From assembly GCA_035249985.1 (NCBI GenBank), contig DATFFP010000056.1, forward strand, positions 1-27,180: a DNA stretch of 27,180 nt, given 5' to 3'. The stretch is from JAICNG01 sp035249985. GTDB taxonomy: Bacteria; Gemmatimonadota; Gemmatimonadetes; Gemmatimonadales; Gemmatimonadaceae. Below, in pieces: positions 15,698-23,912 of this stretch (positions are counted from its first letter, which is position 1; each line of letters opens with the position of its first letter). The translations under genes were made by a program, and so were the position numbers. The notes beneath the pieces are model-generated. The model ran no database searches and was not told the origin of the DNA. It worked only from the letters and a program-made list of their open reading frames with translations.

Positions 15698-17074
15698 CAA
15701 GACCACCTGCCCCCTCCTCGCGTAGTCGATCGCATGCCCTAACAAGCGCGCCGCTTCCTGCGGAGCGTGGAAGCCCATCGAGTTTTCCGCCTCGACGAAA
15801 TCGGTGAGAAACTGCGCTTTGCGCTGGAAGTTCCGCGCGGTGGCGAGGCGCGGGCTCGCGCTGTCCGCGCGCGCCGCGGCCGCGATGTCGCGGGTGAGCG
15901 CGAGCACGGCGTCCAGCGCCAGGTTGCGCAGCTCGAAGGTGCGATCCTGAATGCGCTCGACGCGCGCGCGCATCTCGTCCTCGCTGAAGCGATGACAGGT
16001 CTGACAGGCGCGGTTGATGTTCAGCATCGGGCTGCGCACGTGGTGGTCGCTGACCTTCATCGCCCCGGTGCGCGTGTACGGCATGTGGCAATCGGCGCAG
16101 GCCACCCCTGCTCGCGCATGAATGCCCTGATTGTACGTCTCGAACTCGGGGTGCTGCGCCTTGAGCGTCGGCGCGCCACTCGTGGCGTGGACCCAATCGC
16201 GGTGGCCATTCGCTTCGTAGTACGCGAGGATGCTGTCCCCGGTGAGCCCCTTTGCCCACGGATAGACGAGACGCTTCTCGGGGCCCTGGAAGTAGTACTC
16301 GACGTGACACTGCCCGCACACGAAGGTGCGCATCTCCTGGCGCGAGGCATCCCTGTTCACGTCGTAACCAGTGGTGCCCTGGCTCGCGCGCAGCGCCCGC
16401 ATGCCCTCCATGAACGCGGGACGCGTCACGCGCAGCTGCATGCTGCCGGGGTCATGACAATCGATGCACGCGACGGGATGCTCCACCAGCTTTCGCGCTT
16501 CGGCGTACGGCATCGCGTTGACCCGCTCGAAACCCTGCACGATGTCGCCGCCGCCCGTTCGCATGTACGCTTCGTACATCGACGCGTGGCAGTTGAGACA
16601 GGTGCCCGGCTGCTTGGCGACGATCTGGCGCTCGGTGTACGTCTGATCCTGAAGCATGTACGCGTGCCCGCGCTCCTCGCGGAAGTCATGCGCGAACGCA
16701 TAGCCCGCCCAGAACTCACGCAAGCGTGGATCTTCCTCGAGGCGCGACTGCGCCACCACCGACCGCGGGTCGGCATCAGTCGGCGTGCGCGGCAAGGCCT
16801 CGCTTCCGCCGTATCGCGTGCGCACCTGATCGACGGTGCGACGGTAGGCGTCGTACTGGATGGGAAAGTTCTTTCCCCATTCGGCGGGATCGGTCGTGCT
16901 GTCGGTGAGCGCGACGACACGGTAGAAGGGATCGCGCGCTTCCTGCTTCCGCTCGAAGATGTTCGTGAGCAGCGCGGCCAACCCCATCGTCACCGCGGCG
17001 GCACCGAGGATGAGGGCGGCCCAGGTGAGCAGCCGCCGGCGATTGCCGGGTGTGTCGCGAGCGGGCTCGGTCAC
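15689..17074 (-). CDS. nrfA: Cytochrome c nitrite reductase NrfA (pentahaem)
   Basis: The periplasmic enzyme that reduces nitrite to ammonium with six electrons. It is 461 aa, with an N-terminal hydrophobic segment (LLTWAALILGAAAVTMGLAA) as signal or anchor. Five haem sites: CLNCH (159-163, active-site haem), CIDCH, CGQCH, CADCH and CQTCH. Active-site landmarks are present: CGQCHVEYYFQG with the family Tyr, and AQHPEFETYNQGIH with the family His. Haem 1 is CXXCH instead of the classical CXXCK, a variant known from some NrfA proteins. It removes the need for a dedicated CXXCK haem lyase, and none is seen here. GTG 17074 has GGAG about 10 nt upstream. It follows nrfH after 52 bp. The stop lies in a nonamer repeat. 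Confidence 0.95.
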   Translation of the reverse strand: MTEPARDTPGNRRRLLTWAALILGAAAVTMGLAALLTNIFERKQEARDPFYRVVALTDSTTDPAEWGKNFPIQYDAYRRTVDQVRTRYGGSEALPRTPTDADPRSVVAQSRLEEDPRLREFWAGYAFAHDFREERGHAYMLQDQTYTERQIVAKQPGTCLNCHASMYEAYMRTGGGDIVQGFERVNAMPYAEARKLVEHPVACIDCHDPGSMQLRVTRPAFMEGMRALRASQGTTGYDVNRDASRQEMRTFVCGQCHVEYYFQGPEKRLVYPWAKGLTGDSILAYYEANGHRDWVHATSGAPTLKAQHPEFETYNQGIHARAGVACADCHMPYTRTGAMKVSDHHVRSPMLNINRACQTCHRFSEDEMRARVERIQDRTFELRNLALDAVLALTRDIAAAARADSASPRLATARNFQRKAQFLTDFVEAENSMGFHAPQEAARLLGHAIDYARRGQVVLTR

Positions 17075-17095
17075 GTCGCGGTACTCCGATCGGCA

Positions 17096-17122
17096 GAGCT
17101 CGCAGTTCGCAGTTCGCAGCTC
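17096..17122. repeat. CTGCGAA heptamer repeat in the nrfH-nrfA gap
   Basis: On the minus strand the 52-bp gap holds CTGCGAA, CTGCGAA, CTGCGAG, flanked by AGCT on both ends. It sits just upstream of the nrfA ribosome site. The unit differs from every other heptamer array in the window. Confidence 0.7.
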
Positions 17123-17126
17123 ATCA

Positions 17127-17576
17127 TTACCTCACCCAGTGCCCAACGGTGGTGTGACATCGAACGCAGGACAGACGCTCTCGCTCCTCGTCCGCGTCTC
17201 CATGGTCGATGGATGCGACGATGTCTTCGTGGCAGTAGCGACACGCTCCCTCCGTGACGTCGCGATTGGGCGGCGTAATGCGCAACGGATCGGGATAGCG
17301 TCCAGTCGTGAAATAGAAGGAGTGCCAGAAGCCGTTCCGCGCCTTCGTCGCATACTTGCCGAAGAAGGTGTGCGGAGCATGACAGTCGTTGCACACCGCG
17401 GCCTGCCGGTGACTGGACTTCATCCATGCCGCGAAGTGCTCGCTCATGATGTGGCAATTCGCGCAGGCGGCCGGGTCGTTGGTGAGATACGACGCCCCCC
17501 GCGCGTAGCCAAACGTGAACAGCCCGAGCCCGAGCATGGCCCCGAAGAGAATAGTGAACGCCGCTTTGGCGAGCAT
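17127..17576 (-). CDS. nrfH: NrfH, tetrahaem quinol dehydrogenase subunit
   Basis: The NapC/NirT-family membrane cytochrome that takes electrons from menaquinol and passes them to NrfA. It is 149 aa with one N-terminal helix (FTILFGAMLGLGLFTFGYA) followed by four CXXCH sites: CANCH, CNDCH, CRYCH and CVRCH. NDPAACANCHIM is the typical haem-1 segment with the Met nearby. ATG 17576 gives the normal short cytoplasmic end; an in-frame TTG at 17621 would add 15 residues but lies in a repeat arm. No strong ribosome site is visible. nrfH precedes nrfA, the usual order. The pair is transcribed away from the Ccm operon. Confidence 0.93.
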   Translation of the reverse strand: MLAKAAFTILFGAMLGLGLFTFGYARGASYLTNDPAACANCHIMSEHFAAWMKSSHRQAAVCNDCHAPHTFFGKYATKARNGFWHSFYFTTGRYPDPLRITPPNRDVTEGACRYCHEDIVASIDHGDADEERERLSCVRCHTTVGHWVR

Positions 17577-17618
17577 CGTGTTCGGGCGCGTGCGGATTTC
17601 GTGCCAAGGGCTAACGAC

Positions 17619-17745
17619 CAACTGCGTACTGCGTGCTGCGTGCTGCGTACTGCGTACTGCGTACTAAAACCCTCGGGAACCTACTGCCGCCACTGGTAGC
17701 CTTCCGAGGATTTGTACGCAGTACGCAGCACGCAGTACGCAGTTG
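17619..17745. repeat. CTGCGTA heptamer-armed inverted repeat in the nrfH/ccm divergent region
   Basis: The left arm, 17619-17664, has six units (CTGCGTA or CTGCGTG). The right arm, 17714-17745, has four inverted units ending in CAGTTG, matching CAACTG on the left. The loop contains a second imperfect stem, CCTCGG...CCGAGG. Unlike the other large hairpins it lies between divergent genes, so it cannot be a shared terminator and probably sits in or near both promoters. The rest of 17577-17781 shows no gene. Confidence 0.9.
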
Positions 17746-17781
17746 TTCCAGGCTCTACCGCAGAGGTAGATTCTTCTTGCC

Positions 17782-18567
17782 GTGACCACCACCCAACTTA
17801 CGACCTGCCCCGCTTGCGGTGCCTCCGCGAGCGGACGGTTCTGTTCCACGTGCGGCTACGCCCTCGAGGGCGCACAATGCTCCACGTGCAAGGGAGCCCT
17901 CGTCGCCGGTGCGCGCTTCTGCCATCGCTGCGGCGCCCCGACTGGCGCCGCGGTCGCGGGCGGGGCCGCGAGCGGTCGTCCCTCGCAGAGCACGCTCGTG
18001 CCCTGGGCAGTCGCCGGCTTCGCGTTCATCGCGCTCATCGCGCTGGTTCTCACGCGAAGCGCGCGCTCCGATGCGGGAACCGCACAAGCGGTCGCGACTC
18101 CACTCGGCGCTCCAGCCGGTATGATGCGCGGGCCCGACCTCTCCACCATGTCGCCCCGCGAGCGCGCGGACCGTCTGTTCAATCGCGTCATGTCGTACCA
18201 GGAGCGCGGCGTCACCGACAGCGTCCAGTTCTTCGCCGACATGGGCATCCGCGCGTATCAGATGCTTCCCTCGCTCGACCACGACGCCCGCTACGACATG
18301 GGCCGCATCGCCGAGGCCGCCGGAAGCGCAACTGTCGCGAAGGCGCAGGCGGACACTATCCTCCGCGAGGCGCCGATGCACCTCCTCGGTCTGGCGCTCG
18401 CCGCCCGCGCGGCGCGCCTAACGAACGACGCGAGCACGGCTCGCGCCTTCGAGCGTCGCCTCATCGCCGCGGAAGCCGCGGAGCGCCGCAAGAATCTGCC
18501 GGAGTACGAGCGCCACGCCACGGATATCGACGAGGCACTGCGCACCGCGCGCCGCCAGTCTCCGTAA
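17782..18567 (+). CDS. Zinc-ribbon, single-helix membrane protein with helical-repeat-like C-terminus
   Basis: 261 aa. Residues 9-50 hold four CXXC pairs (C9/C12, C21/C24, C33/C36, C47/C50), a double zinc ribbon. One membrane helix follows at about 72-90. The rest, about 130-255, is all-helical and Ala/Arg/Leu-rich (RADRLFNRVMSYQ, ATVAKAQADTILREAPMHL) and looks like TPR-type helical pairs. The predicted topology is ribbons inside and helical part outside. GTG 17782 has no strong ribosome site. It is the first gene of the ccm cluster, 18 bp before ccmA. Because no separate CcmI is seen, the TPR-like outer part could present apocytochrome; this is inference from position. I do not recognise a named family. 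Confidence 0.8.
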   Translation: MTTTQLTTCPACGASASGRFCSTCGYALEGAQCSTCKGALVAGARFCHRCGAPTGAAVAGGAASGRPSQSTLVPWAVAGFAFIALIALVLTRSARSDAGTAQAVATPLGAPAGMMRGPDLSTMSPRERADRLFNRVMSYQERGVTDSVQFFADMGIRAYQMLPSLDHDARYDMGRIAEAAGSATVAKAQADTILREAPMHLLGLALAARAARLTNDASTARAFERRLIAAEAAERRKNLPEYERHATDIDEALRTARRQSP

Positions 18568-18585
18568 GTCCCCCTGGATTCCCCG

Positions 18586-19263
18586 GTGTCCTCCACGTCC
18601 CCCGCCGTCGAGCTGGCAGGCATCGCCCGACGCTTCGGGAGCCGCTGGGTGCTCAAAGGCGCCAATCTGGTCGTGGGCAGTGGCGAGGCGGTCGCCATTC
18701 TCGGGCGAAACGGGAGCGGCAAGACCACCCTGCTACGCATAGTGGCGACGCTGCTCCGTCCCAGCCACGGCAAGGGTGTCGTCTTCGGCCACGACCTCGC
18801 GCGAGAGCCTGACGAGGTGCGCAGCCGCATCGGCCTGCTGGGACACACCAACGCCATCTATCCCGATCTGACCGCGGCGGAGAATCTGGGATTCACGCTG
18901 CGCATGCTCGGGCGCCCGGTCCATCCGCGCGCCATCGAGGCCACGCTCATCACCGTCGGGCTCGGCGCGCAAGCGAACACACGCGCCCGGGGCTTCTCGG
19001 CGGGCATGCAGCGTCGGCTCGCTCTCGCGCGGCTCCGCGCGCTCGAGCCCCAGCTCCTGCTGCTCGATGAGCCGTACTCGAGCCTCGATCCCGAAGGCGT
19101 GGAGCTGGTCACGGCGCTGATCGCGGACACGCGCCGCGCGGGCGGAGCGGCGATTCTCATCACCCACGACGTTTCGCGCGCGACGAGTATCGCGGACCGG
19201 GTCGTCATGCTCGACGACGGACGGATCGCTCCCTGGACGCCCGGCGTCCTGGTGGCCGAGTGA
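18586..19263 (+). CDS. ccmA: CcmA, haem-export/maturation ABC ATPase
   Basis: The cytoplasmic ATPase of the System I CcmABCD complex, which releases haem-loaded CcmE. It is 225 aa with Walker A GRNGSGKT at 40-47, signature FSAGMQRRLALARL, Walker B LLLLDEPYSSLD and H-loop ITHDVSRA. The signature begins FSAG instead of LSGG, common in CcmA. GTG 18586 is the start. The stop overlaps the GTG of ccmB as GTGA. Confidence 0.94.
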   Translation: MSSTSPAVELAGIARRFGSRWVLKGANLVVGSGEAVAILGRNGSGKTTLLRIVATLLRPSHGKGVVFGHDLAREPDEVRSRIGLLGHTNAIYPDLTAAENLGFTLRMLGRPVHPRAIEATLITVGLGAQANTRARGFSAGMQRRLALARLRALEPQLLLLDEPYSSLDPEGVELVTALIADTRRAGGAAILITHDVSRATSIADRVVMLDDGRIAPWTPGVLVAE

Positions 19264-19946
19264 AGGCGCGTCTCGCGCTGTCCCGCGTCCTGGCGGTCGC
19301 GTGGAAGGACCTAACGACCGAGCGCCGCAGCAAGGCCGGGTTCAACGGCGTCGTCTTCATGGCAGCGATCACACTGCTGATGTTCGGGTTCGCGCTCGGC
19401 CCCGACCCCGCCCCGATCCGGACGGCCGCCGCGGGGCTGCTCTGGCTCACCGTGCTTCTCAGTGGCGTGTTGGCGTTCAACCGCTCATACGAGCTCGAGA
19501 TCGAAGCCGGTGCGCTCGACGCCCTCCTGCTCTATCCCGGAGGCCGCTGGCCGATCTTCGCCGGGAAGCTCCTGGCCAATCTGGCCTTCGTCCTCCTCGT
19601 CGAGGCCATCACCGTCCCGATCGCGGGAGTACTTTACGACCTGCCCCTGCTGACGCCACTCCCGGGGCTCGCCGGGGTATTGTTCCTTGGAACGGTCGGT
19701 TTCGTCACACTCGGGACGTACTACGCCGCAATGGCCAGCCGCGTCCGTGCGCGCGAAGTATTGTTGCCACTCCTGCTCTTCCCCATGCTCGTTCCCCTCC
19801 TCGTCGCCGCGGTCGGCGCGACGAAAGCGGTGCTGGCGGGTGATCCGATGGGGTATGGAGGGGCGTGGATCAGGCTGCTCGCGGCTTTCGATATCGTATT
19901 CCTGGCCGCAACGTTCATGACCTTCGACTACGTGATCGGCGAATGA
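19260..19946 (+). CDS. ccmB: CcmB, haem-export/maturation ABC permease
   Basis: The membrane partner of CcmA, 228 aa with about six helices. The opening KDLTTERRSKAGFNGVVFMA followed by ITLLMFGFALG, and FNRSYELEIEAGALDALLL, are typical CcmB. The GTG start overlaps ccmA by 4 nt, and the stop overlaps the ATG of ccmC by 4 nt, a tight translational chain. Confidence 0.95.
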   Translation: MKARLALSRVLAVAWKDLTTERRSKAGFNGVVFMAAITLLMFGFALGPDPAPIRTAAAGLLWLTVLLSGVLAFNRSYELEIEAGALDALLLYPGGRWPIFAGKLLANLAFVLLVEAITVPIAGVLYDLPLLTPLPGLAGVLFLGTVGFVTLGTYYAAMASRVRAREVLLPLLLFPMLVPLLVAAVGATKAVLAGDPMGYGGAWIRLLAAFDIVFLAATFMTFDYVIGE

Positions 19947-20671
19947 CGCACACGATGGAGCCACGGGTGAGCACGGCCACTGCGCCCAGGGCGAAGGGAT
20001 CGGCGACCCTGATCGGCGCCCTCATCGTGCTGGCCCTCGTCGCGGCGGCGCAGGCGTTCGGCTTCCTCACTTCGCCGCCCGACCGCGACATGGGGCACCT
20101 TCAGAAGATCATGTACGTGCACGTCCCCGCGGCATGGAACGCCTTTCTCGCTTTCGTCGTCGTGCTCGCGGGAAGCGTGATGTATCTCTGGAAGCGCGAA
20201 GAGAAATGGGACCTGCTCGCCGCGTCGGCCGCCGAAGTGGCGGCGGTGCTCACCGCGCTCACGATTGCGCTCGGCTCCATCTGGGGGCGCCCGACGTGGG
20301 GCGTGTGGTGGACGTGGGATCCGCGGCTCACGTCGACGGCCATTCTGCTGGTCATCATCGTTGGCTACCTCGCGTTGCGGAGCTTCGTCGATGAGCCGGA
20401 GCGCCGAGCGCGCTGGAGCGCGGTCGTCGGCATCCTCGGTGCGCTCAACGTCCCCATCGTGTACATGTCGGTGCGCTGGTGGCGTACGCTGCATCAGCCG
20501 CAGTCGTCGCCCAGCACTGTCGATCCCGCCTACGCGTGGGGATTGCGACTCAATGCGATCGCGTTTCTCTTGGTGATGATCTGGCTCGTGCGCGCGCGAT
20601 ATCGGGCGGCGCGTCTCGAGCGCATCTCGGAGCTGGCCGCCGAGCACGAGGCGCTCGGTGGGAGGGTATAG
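19943..20671 (+). CDS. ccmC: CcmC, haem-handling WWD-domain protein
   Basis: Loads haem onto CcmE in the periplasm. It is 242 aa with six helices and the tryptophan-rich WWD signature WGVWWTWDPRLTS. Two haem-ligand histidines are visible, in MYVHVPAAW and RWWRTLHQPQ. ATG 19943 overlaps the ccmB stop. The longer in-frame reading from 19865 would lie inside ccmB and lacks a start signal, so it is rejected. Confidence 0.96.
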   Translation: MTHTMEPRVSTATAPRAKGSATLIGALIVLALVAAAQAFGFLTSPPDRDMGHLQKIMYVHVPAAWNAFLAFVVVLAGSVMYLWKREEKWDLLAASAAEVAAVLTALTIALGSIWGRPTWGVWWTWDPRLTSTAILLVIIVGYLALRSFVDEPERRARWSAVVGILGALNVPIVYMSVRWWRTLHQPQSSPSTVDPAYAWGLRLNAIAFLLVMIWLVRARYRAARLERISELAAEHEALGGRV

Positions 20672-20672
20672 C

Positions 20673-20813
20673 ATGCCTGGCGAGCAGTACATCTACGCCG
20701 CGTACGGTCTCACCTGGGTGGTGCTGATCGTGTTCACGGTAGCGACGTTACGTCGCGTACGCCGCGCGGAGCGGGCGGCGCGCGCTGTCGCGCTGTCGGG
20801 AGAGGCGCTATGA
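20673..20813 (+). CDS. ccmD: CcmD, small membrane subunit
   Basis: 46 aa: PGEQYIYAAYGLTWVVLIV is a short outer segment followed by a single helix, and an Arg-rich cytoplasmic tail (RRVRRAERAAR) follows. This is the standard CcmD layout, and the gene holds the standard place between ccmC and ccmE. It starts 1 nt after the ccmC stop and its stop overlaps the ATG of ccmE (ATGA). Confidence 0.88.
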   Translation: MPGEQYIYAAYGLTWVVLIVFTVATLRRVRRAERAARAVALSGEAL

Positions 20814-21262
20814 GCAAACGGGGCCGACGCGTTGGGATGGCGATCGCGGCCGCGGCGATTCTTGGCACGTTTGCCTATCTCGTCTACGGCGGGATCGGGG
20901 AGAACCTCGTGTATTTCCTCACCCCCGAGGAGCTCGTCGCGCGAGGCGACCGGGCCTACGACGTGCCCGTGCGGCTCGGGGGACAGGTCGTCCCCGGGTC
21001 GGTGGTGTGGAATGCGCAGGCGGTGGACCTGCGGTTCGCGATCACCGACGGCGCGAAGACGGTTCCGGTGCACTCGACCGGAGCGCCACCGCAGATGTTC
21101 CGTGACGGGATCGGCGTCGTCGTCGAAGGGCGGTATCATCGCGCCGGCGTTTTCGAGTCGACGAGCGTGATGGTCAAGCACTCCAACGAGTATCGCGCGC
21201 CGAAGGCCGGCGAAAAGCCGGCCGAGATGTACCGGAGCCTCACGACGGGGAGCGAGGAGTGA
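20810..21262 (+). CDS. ccmE: CcmE, periplasmic haem chaperone
   Basis: 150 aa with an N-terminal anchor (GMAIAAAAILGTFAYLVYGG) and an OB-fold body. The haem-binding motif is HSNEY near residue 123 (VKHSNEYRAP), so this is the His type (HxxxY) that binds haem covalently, not the Cys type found in some archaea and anaerobes. ATG 20810 overlaps ccmD, and the stop overlaps the GTG of ccmF. Confidence 0.96.
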   Translation: MSKRGRRVGMAIAAAAILGTFAYLVYGGIGENLVYFLTPEELVARGDRAYDVPVRLGGQVVPGSVVWNAQAVDLRFAITDGAKTVPVHSTGAPPQMFRDGIGVVVEGRYHRAGVFESTSVMVKHSNEYRAPKAGEKPAEMYRSLTTGSEE

Positions 21263-23340
21263 CGCGGATCCTCGGGGCAAGCGCAGTACTGGTTGCGTTC
21301 GGGGTTGCCCTCGCCGGCATGGTGATGGCGGTCGTCGGCACTCGGGTGCGACGTGCCGACATCGTGCGCGGGGCGTACACGGCCGCGTACGTGAACTTCG
21401 GGCTGCTCGCCCTCGCATCGCTGGCAATGGTGTGGGCGCTCGTCACGCACGACTTCAGCGTCTCGTACGTCGCACAGGTGGGGAGCCGCTCCACGCCGCT
21501 CTTCTACACGATCATCTCGCTGTGGGGCGCCCTCGAGGGATCGATCCTGTTCTGGGGACTCGTGCTCGCCGGGTTCACCGCGGTGGCGGTGTGGCGCGGA
21601 ACACGGGGGACGCACGGCGCGGCGAACGCCGACATCGAACGACTGATGCCGTACGCGACGGCGATCCTGCTCGGCATTGGGGCCTTTTTTTATCTGCTGC
21701 TCGTTATGCCGGCGAACCCGTTCCGCGCGGTGTTCCCGGTTCCGGCCGATGGACCAGGTCCGAATCCGCTGCTACAGAATCACATCCTGATGGGCATCCA
21801 CCCGCCCCTTCTGTATCTCGGCTACGTGGGAATGTCGGTGCCCTTTGCCTTCGCGATGGGAGCGCTCCTCGCCGGGGTGAAGGGCGGCGCATGGATTCAG
21901 CTCACGCGGCGGTGGACGACGGCGGCGTGGATGTTTCTGACCGCGGCGATCATTGCCGGGATGTGGTGGTCGTACGAAGTGCTCGGCTGGGGTGGCTACT
22001 GGGCATGGGATCCGGTGGAGAACGCATCCTTTCTCCCATGGCTCACGGCGACCGCCTTTCTTCACTCGGCGATGGTCGAGGAGCGACGCGGGATGCTGCG
22101 CGTATGGAATCTCAGCCTGATCACGGCGACGTTCGCGCTCACGATCCTCGGCACGTTCCTCACGCGCAGCGGCATCCTGTCGTCGGTGCACGCGTTCGCA
22201 GAGGGGGAGATCGGCTACTGGTTCCTCGGCTTCATCGCGATCGTGCTCGTCTTCTCGCTGTCGCTGGTGGCGGGACGGAGCGACCAGCTTCGGACGGACG
22301 GGCGTCTCGACGCCGTGGCATCGCGTGAGACCGCGTTTCTTTTCAACAACCTGCTGTTCTCGGTCTTCACGTTCACCGTGCTGTTAGGCACGCTCTTCCC
22401 CCTCGTGGCCGAGGCGGTGCGCGGGGTGAAGGTCAGCGTCGGCGAGCCGTTCTTCAACAGCATGACGTTACCGCTGTGCATGGCGCTCCTGTTTCTCATG
22501 GGCGTCGGGCCTGCCCTTCCCTGGCGTGTTGCGCCGCGCGACGTCGTCAGGCGCGAGCTGGCCGTGCCCGCCGCGTTGGCGGTGCTGGTCGCGCTCGCGG
22601 TCGGTCTGCTCGTCGGCGGCGGGATCTACGCGATCGTGACCTTTGCTTTCGGGACGTTCGCGCTCGCGGTGAATCTGCGGCAGTTCTCGATCGGCGCGCG
22701 CGCGCGAATGCGTGCGCACGGCGAGACTGCGCCCGTGGCGCTCGCGCGTCTCGTCAGCGGCAATCGGCGAAGGTACGGCGGGTATGTCGCGCACATCGGG
22801 GCAATCACGGTCGCGGTCGCCGTCGGAGCATCATCGGCGTACAAGTCCGAGACCGAGGCCACTCTTCGCAAGGGCGAGACGATGTCCCTCCGCGGCCACA
22901 CGATTCGGCTCGATGAGCTGTGGGGACGGCAGGAGCCGCAGCGATTCGTGCTCGGCGCGGACGTGACGGTGCTTCGCGACGGCAAGCCCGCGGGCCGGAT
23001 GGATCCGCGTCTCAACTTCTACCAGACGTCGGAGCAGCCGATCACCACGCCAGCCGTGCGAAGCCGAGCCTCGGGCGATCTTTACTTGAACCTGATGGCG
23101 GTGGAGCGCGACGGATCGACGGCGACGATCCGGATGATCGTCGAGCCGCTCGTTCCATGGATCTGGGCTGGAGGACTGATCATCGTGCTCGGCGCGCTGA
23201 TCACCGTCGTACCCTCGCGTCAGCGCGCGCGCAGGAATATCCCGGTTGCAGTGCCCGTGCGGGCTCCCCTCGTCCCGGGAGCGGCGCCCGCGCGACCGCT
23301 GGTCATTGCCGATCCCGACACGCGCGGAGCGGCACCGTGA
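21259..23340 (+). CDS. ccmF: CcmF, cytochrome c haem lyase
   Basis: The large membrane synthetase that attaches haem to apocytochrome c. It is 693 aa, close to the usual 650-ish, with many helices. The WWD-type signature is WGGYWAWDPVENASFLPWL, and haem-ligand type histidines are seen in NHILMGIHPPLLYLGY and SILSSVHAFA (FLTRSGILSSVHAF). A T7 run near 21686-21692 falls in codons for Phe-Phe-Tyr but the frame is intact. The GTG start overlaps ccmE by 4 nt; the stop overlaps the GTG of ccmG. Confidence 0.96.
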   Translation: MTRILGASAVLVAFGVALAGMVMAVVGTRVRRADIVRGAYTAAYVNFGLLALASLAMVWALVTHDFSVSYVAQVGSRSTPLFYTIISLWGALEGSILFWGLVLAGFTAVAVWRGTRGTHGAANADIERLMPYATAILLGIGAFFYLLLVMPANPFRAVFPVPADGPGPNPLLQNHILMGIHPPLLYLGYVGMSVPFAFAMGALLAGVKGGAWIQLTRRWTTAAWMFLTAAIIAGMWWSYEVLGWGGYWAWDPVENASFLPWLTATAFLHSAMVEERRGMLRVWNLSLITATFALTILGTFLTRSGILSSVHAFAEGEIGYWFLGFIAIVLVFSLSLVAGRSDQLRTDGRLDAVASRETAFLFNNLLFSVFTFTVLLGTLFPLVAEAVRGVKVSVGEPFFNSMTLPLCMALLFLMGVGPALPWRVAPRDVVRRELAVPAALAVLVALAVGLLVGGGIYAIVTFAFGTFALAVNLRQFSIGARARMRAHGETAPVALARLVSGNRRRYGGYVAHIGAITVAVAVGASSAYKSETEATLRKGETMSLRGHTIRLDELWGRQEPQRFVLGADVTVLRDGKPAGRMDPRLNFYQTSEQPITTPAVRSRASGDLYLNLMAVERDGSTATIRMIVEPLVPWIWAGGLIIVLGALITVVPSRQRARRNIPVAVPVRAPLVPGAAPARPLVIADPDTRGAAP

Positions 23341-23912
23341 ACTGGCGTCGCGCCGCCATCGCCACCGCGTGCGCGGTTCCCATCGTCGCCCTGTTTGGCT
23401 ACGGGATGACGCGCAACCCGCGCGACATTCCATCGCCGCTGCCGGGACGCCCCGCACCGAACTTCGCGCTCGAGGTCATTCGCGCGGGCGACGGGTCCGC
23501 GGGTGGCGGACTGCAACCCGGCGACACACTTCGCTTCGCCGACCTCAAAGGAGAGGTCGTCGTCGTGAACTTCTGGGCGTCCTGGTGTCTGGCGTGTCGC
23601 GACGAGCATGAAGTCCTGTCGTCGGTCGCCCAGCTGTACGCGGGTCGGGGAGTACGCTTCGTCGGCATCCTGTATAGCGATCGTCCCGCGAACGGGATCC
23701 AGTGGATCAGGGACATGGGTGGCCAGAGCTACGCCTCTGTGAACGACCACCGCTCGCGCGCCGCCATCGACTTCGGTGTGTACGGCGTGCCCGAGACGTT
23801 TTTCATCGGCCCTGACGGCGTCGTCGCGTACAAGCACATTGGGCCTGTGACCGAGCGCGTCCTCATCGAGCAGATCGAGCGAATCCGTCCGCCAACCCTC
23901 ACGACGCAGTGA
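23337..23912 (+). CDS. ccmG: CcmG/DsbE, thioredoxin-like reductant
   Basis: A periplasmic, membrane-anchored thioredoxin that keeps apocytochrome cysteines reduced. It is 191 aa with a signal anchor (AAIATACAVPIVALFGYGM), active site WASWCLACRDEH (CLAC) and cis-Pro loop GVYGVPETFFIG. GTG 23337 overlaps the ccmF stop; the frame is open further upstream within ccmF but this overlap fits the operon pattern. The stop overlaps the GTG of ccmH. Confidence 0.94.
   Translation: MNWRRAAIATACAVPIVALFGYGMTRNPRDIPSPLPGRPAPNFALEVIRAGDGSAGGGLQPGDTLRFADLKGEVVVVNFWASWCLACRDEHEVLSSVAQLYAGRGVRFVGILYSDRPANGIQWIRDMGGQSYASVNDHRSRAAIDFGVYGVPETFFIGPDGVVAYKHIGPVTERVLIEQIERIRPPTLTTQ

Noticed and set aside
15312..16319. 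Long minus-strand reading frame with an LKA repeat protein
   Set aside because: It only reads the 9-bp array in frame and overlaps nrfA in another frame; no start signal or domain supports it.
17577..17621. N-terminal extension of NrfH to TTG 17621
   Set aside because: It adds 15 residues unlike the family and begins inside a repeat arm; ATG 17576 gives the normal NrfH start.
21686..21692. T7 run in ccmF as a frameshift or slippage site
   Set aside because: The reading frame is intact on both sides and no alternative product is evident.
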